Assembly (NCBI RefSeq): GCF_023115465.1
Contig: NZ_CP096034.1
Location: 868,001 to 932,000 of the forward strand
Length of the DNA: 64,000 nt
Reading direction: 5' to 3'
Source: Gottfriedia acidiceleris
GTDB taxonomy: Bacteria > Bacillota > Bacilli > Bacillales > Bacillaceae_G
The notes beneath the pieces were generated by a model. That model was given only the letters and a program-made list of their open reading frames with translations, ran no database searches and was not told the DNA's origin. Positions within the stretch are counted from its first letter, which is position 1; each line of letters begins with the position of its first letter. Of the stretch, positions 62,443-64,000 are shown piece by piece. The position numbers were made by a program, and so were the translations under genes.

Positions 62443-62528
62443 TTTGTTTAACCTGTTCTTGGCTTGATTTAATATTTAAGATTAACTTTGCTATAATAGA
62501 GGGAATAAATTAAAGGAGAGACCTGTTC

Positions 62529-63401
62529 ATGTCATATATTGAAAATGAATTTATTAAAATTACAACTAAATCAAAGGGAGCAGAGTTGACGGGTATCTAT
62601 ACAAAAAAAGATAATTTAAATTATTTGTGGAATGCTGATCCAGCTTATTGGGGGAGACATGCACCAGTTTTATTTCCGAATGTAGGTAAATTAATTGATA
62701 ATAAATATAAAGTAGATAATAAAGTCTATGAGCTTTCTCAACATGGTTTTGCAAGAGATATGGATTTTCAATTAACTGAAATGAAAGAAGACTATATAAA
62801 CTATGAGCTAATGAGTAGTGAACAAACGCTTTTAAAATATCCATTTGAATTTTCATTAAATATTAATTATAAGATTAGGAATAATACTGTTTTTATTAAA
62901 TATGTTGTAACGAATAAGGATCAGAAATCAATGCCATTTTCAATAGGGGCTCATCCAGCGTTTAACATACCTCTGAAGGAAGATGAAACATTTAAGGATT
63001 ATTACTTACAGTTTGAAGAGGAAGAAAGATTAGAAACAATTAAATTAGAAGGATCATACAGAAATGGTAAAAGAGAACTAATCGGTCAAAATATTAAAAA
63101 CTTACCATTAACTCGTGAACTATTTAAGGATGATGCATTAATTTTTGAAAAACTTAAAAAAAACGAGCTGACAATTCGTTCGAAAAATCATAGTAATAAA
63201 ATCAAAGTTCATTTTGAAGGGTTTCCATACGTTGGAATATGGACTACACAAAAAGCACCTTTTCTATGTATTGAGCCATGGTACGGAATTGCAGATGAAA
63301 TCGGCCCAATAAAAGAAATGAAAAATAGACTTGGTATTCAAATGCTTAATCCAAGTGAAACTTTTACTTGTACATACAGCATTACAGTTGAAAATGGTTG
63401 A
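62529..63401 (+). CDS. LacX-like aldose 1-epimerase family protein
   Basis: A 290-residue galactose-mutarotase-fold protein of the LacX subgroup. It opens IKITTKSKGAELTGIYTKKD, has NYLWNADPAYWGRHAPVLFP, LSQHGFARDMDFQLTEMKE, the conserved GAHPAFNIPL, and VGIWTTQKAPFLCIEPWYGI with the Glu. Substrate is probably a sugar or sugar phosphate; it differs clearly from the galM of the gal operon. ATG at 62529 with AAAGGAG upstream. Monocistronic. The AT-rich hairpin at 63436 terminates it. Confidence 0.87.
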   Translation: MSYIENEFIKITTKSKGAELTGIYTKKDNLNYLWNADPAYWGRHAPVLFPNVGKLIDNKYKVDNKVYELSQHGFARDMDFQLTEMKEDYINYELMSSEQTLLKYPFEFSLNINYKIRNNTVFIKYVVTNKDQKSMPFSIGAHPAFNIPLKEDETFKDYYLQFEEEERLETIKLEGSYRNGKRELIGQNIKNLPLTRELFKDDALIFEKLKKNELTIRSKNHSNKIKVHFEGFPYVGIWTTQKAPFLCIEPWYGIADEIGPIKEMKNRLGIQMLNPSETFTCTYSITVENG

Positions 63402-63435
63402 GGAAAGGCGAGAAGTTTGCTCGCTATTTTGATGA

Positions 63436-63472
63436 AATAAACTATCTTTTTTAGGTAGTTTATTTTTTTTGT
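63436..63472 (+). terminator. Terminator after the LacX-like gene
   Basis: Stem aaataaactatct/aggtagtttattt, T-rich loop and T-run. Confidence 0.9.
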
Positions 63473-63609
63473 GAGTTTTTGTTTAAATTTTCTGAAAAAT
63501 AGTCGAAATATAGCAGGAATTGACTATACAATTAACGAAACCATTATTATTCTATTTTGCAAAATTCAAAATATAATTTTAGTAATGATCAAAAGGGGGA
63601 CAAACTAAG

Positions 63610-64000
63610 ATGAACAGTACAAGTCTAATCGCTCCAAAAGTTTATAATCTCGTTTGGGAAATTGAAAAATTTGCTTCAACTGATAAAGTGGCGTTAAAGT
63701 GGGTTGACCTAAATGGAGAATCCCATCAATTAACATATAAGGAACTATATAATAAAGTTCACCAATATGCTTTTACATTTAAAAATAGTGGCATCGAAAA
63801 AGGGGACAAACTTTTTGTCATGATGCCAAGATGTGTTGAGACTTATGTAGTTTATTTAGCTATTTTAAAAATTGGATGTGTTGTAATCCCAGGATCTGAA
63901 ATGTTAACGGTTAAGGATATTCAATACCGTCTTGAACATAGTGAAGTAAAAGCGATTGTATCGCATGATGAATATATAGGTACTTTTAGCGATATTGCTA
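63610..64000 (+). CDS. mbcS: Acyl-CoA synthetase MbcS (truncated by the window end)
   Basis: The first 130 codons of an AMP-binding acyl-CoA synthetase: MNSTSLIAPKVYNLVWEIEK, the N-terminal ALKWVDLNGESHQLTYKELY, FVMMPRCVETYVVYLAILKI and GCVVIPGSEMLTVKDIQYRL. B. subtilis has the homologue YtcI/MbcS, a branched-chain and medium-chain acyl-CoA synthetase, next to sspA at the same position, which supports the name. ATG at 63610 with AAAAGGGGG upstream. The catalytic motifs are beyond base 64000. Confidence 0.85.
   Translation, partial: MNSTSLIAPKVYNLVWEIEKFASTDKVALKWVDLNGESHQLTYKELYNKVHQYAFTFKNSGIEKGDKLFVMMPRCVETYVVYLAILKIGCVVIPGSEMLTVKDIQYRLEHSEVKAIVSHDEYIGTFSDIA

Overview
This is a 64 kb window of a low-GC Gram-positive chromosome, almost certainly a spore-forming member of the Bacillaceae. 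The evidence is AT-rich DNA, strong GGAGG-type ribosome binding sites, T-box leaders, an alpha/beta-type small acid-soluble spore protein gene, refZ and ezrA. Gene order also matches the known Bacillus subtilis block ytxG-ytxJ-aroA-ccpA-acuCBA-acsA-tyrS-rpsD-ytsP-refZ-ezrA-iscS-thiI-sspA-mbcS. I cannot fix the species from sequence alone.

Layout. (1) 1-438 is the right end of an IS3-family element; an identical complete copy lies at 18059-19496 in the same orientation. (2) 439-5720 is an accessory array of small genes, nearly all on the minus strand: membrane peptides, two NUDIX hydrolases, a lipoprotein and orphans. They are separated by at least eleven copies of a 40-100 bp inverted-repeat element, and some genes take their stop codon from it. 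(3) 5967-17613 holds assorted metabolic genes: DoxX, DUF2935, a pentapeptide-repeat protein, a T-box-controlled second-type methionyl-tRNA synthetase, PhzF, an HD phosphohydrolase, GNAT, NhaC antiporter, DUF1292 and a dicarboxylate symporter, with several gene remnants. (4) The complete IS copy has landed in the loop of a transcription terminator downstream of an M29 aminopeptidase gene. (5) 20835-21627 is ytxG-brxC. (6) 21842-34192 is an uptake and Leloir-pathway cluster for galactose-containing glycans: lipoprotein binding protein, two permeases, GH43, LacI regulator, GH2, galK, galE, galT, galM. It sits between brxC and aroA, which are adjacent in B. subtilis. (7) 34257-37372 holds rhodanese, formamidase, hydrolase and DoxX genes. 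(8) 38208-45370 is aroA, ccpA, acuCBA and divergent acsA. (9) 45413-55350 holds TPM/LemA, T-box-tyrS, a second tyrosine-specific T-box leading into GNAT-nhaC, and an accessory stretch with orphan, phage-derived and amine-oxidase genes. (10) 55482-64000 is rpsD, ytsP, refZ, ezrA, iscS, thiI, sspA, a LacX-like epimerase and the start of mbcS.

How the genes work together. The galactan cluster forms one pathway. Oligosaccharides are captured by the lipoprotein and imported by the permeases, which have no local ATPase and probably share an MsmX-type one. GH43 and GH2 trim them inside the cell, and GalM/K/T/E convert the galactose. Two promoters drive it, with the same architecture: a shared TTTTAGTTAAA-type box, a TTGACT -35 and a cre-like palindrome just after the -10. 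The carbon-catabolite regulator CcpA is encoded 5 kb away. acuABC and acsA form the acetyl-CoA synthetase acetylation switch. The two tyrosine T-boxes probably couple tyrS and an NhaC-type transporter to uncharged tRNA-Tyr.

Caution: several genes are disrupted by one-base or one-repeat-unit changes (898-1150, about 10725, rpsD at about 55532). These may be real or may be sequencing errors. Family names are assigned by recognition of motifs and overall sequence, with no database search.
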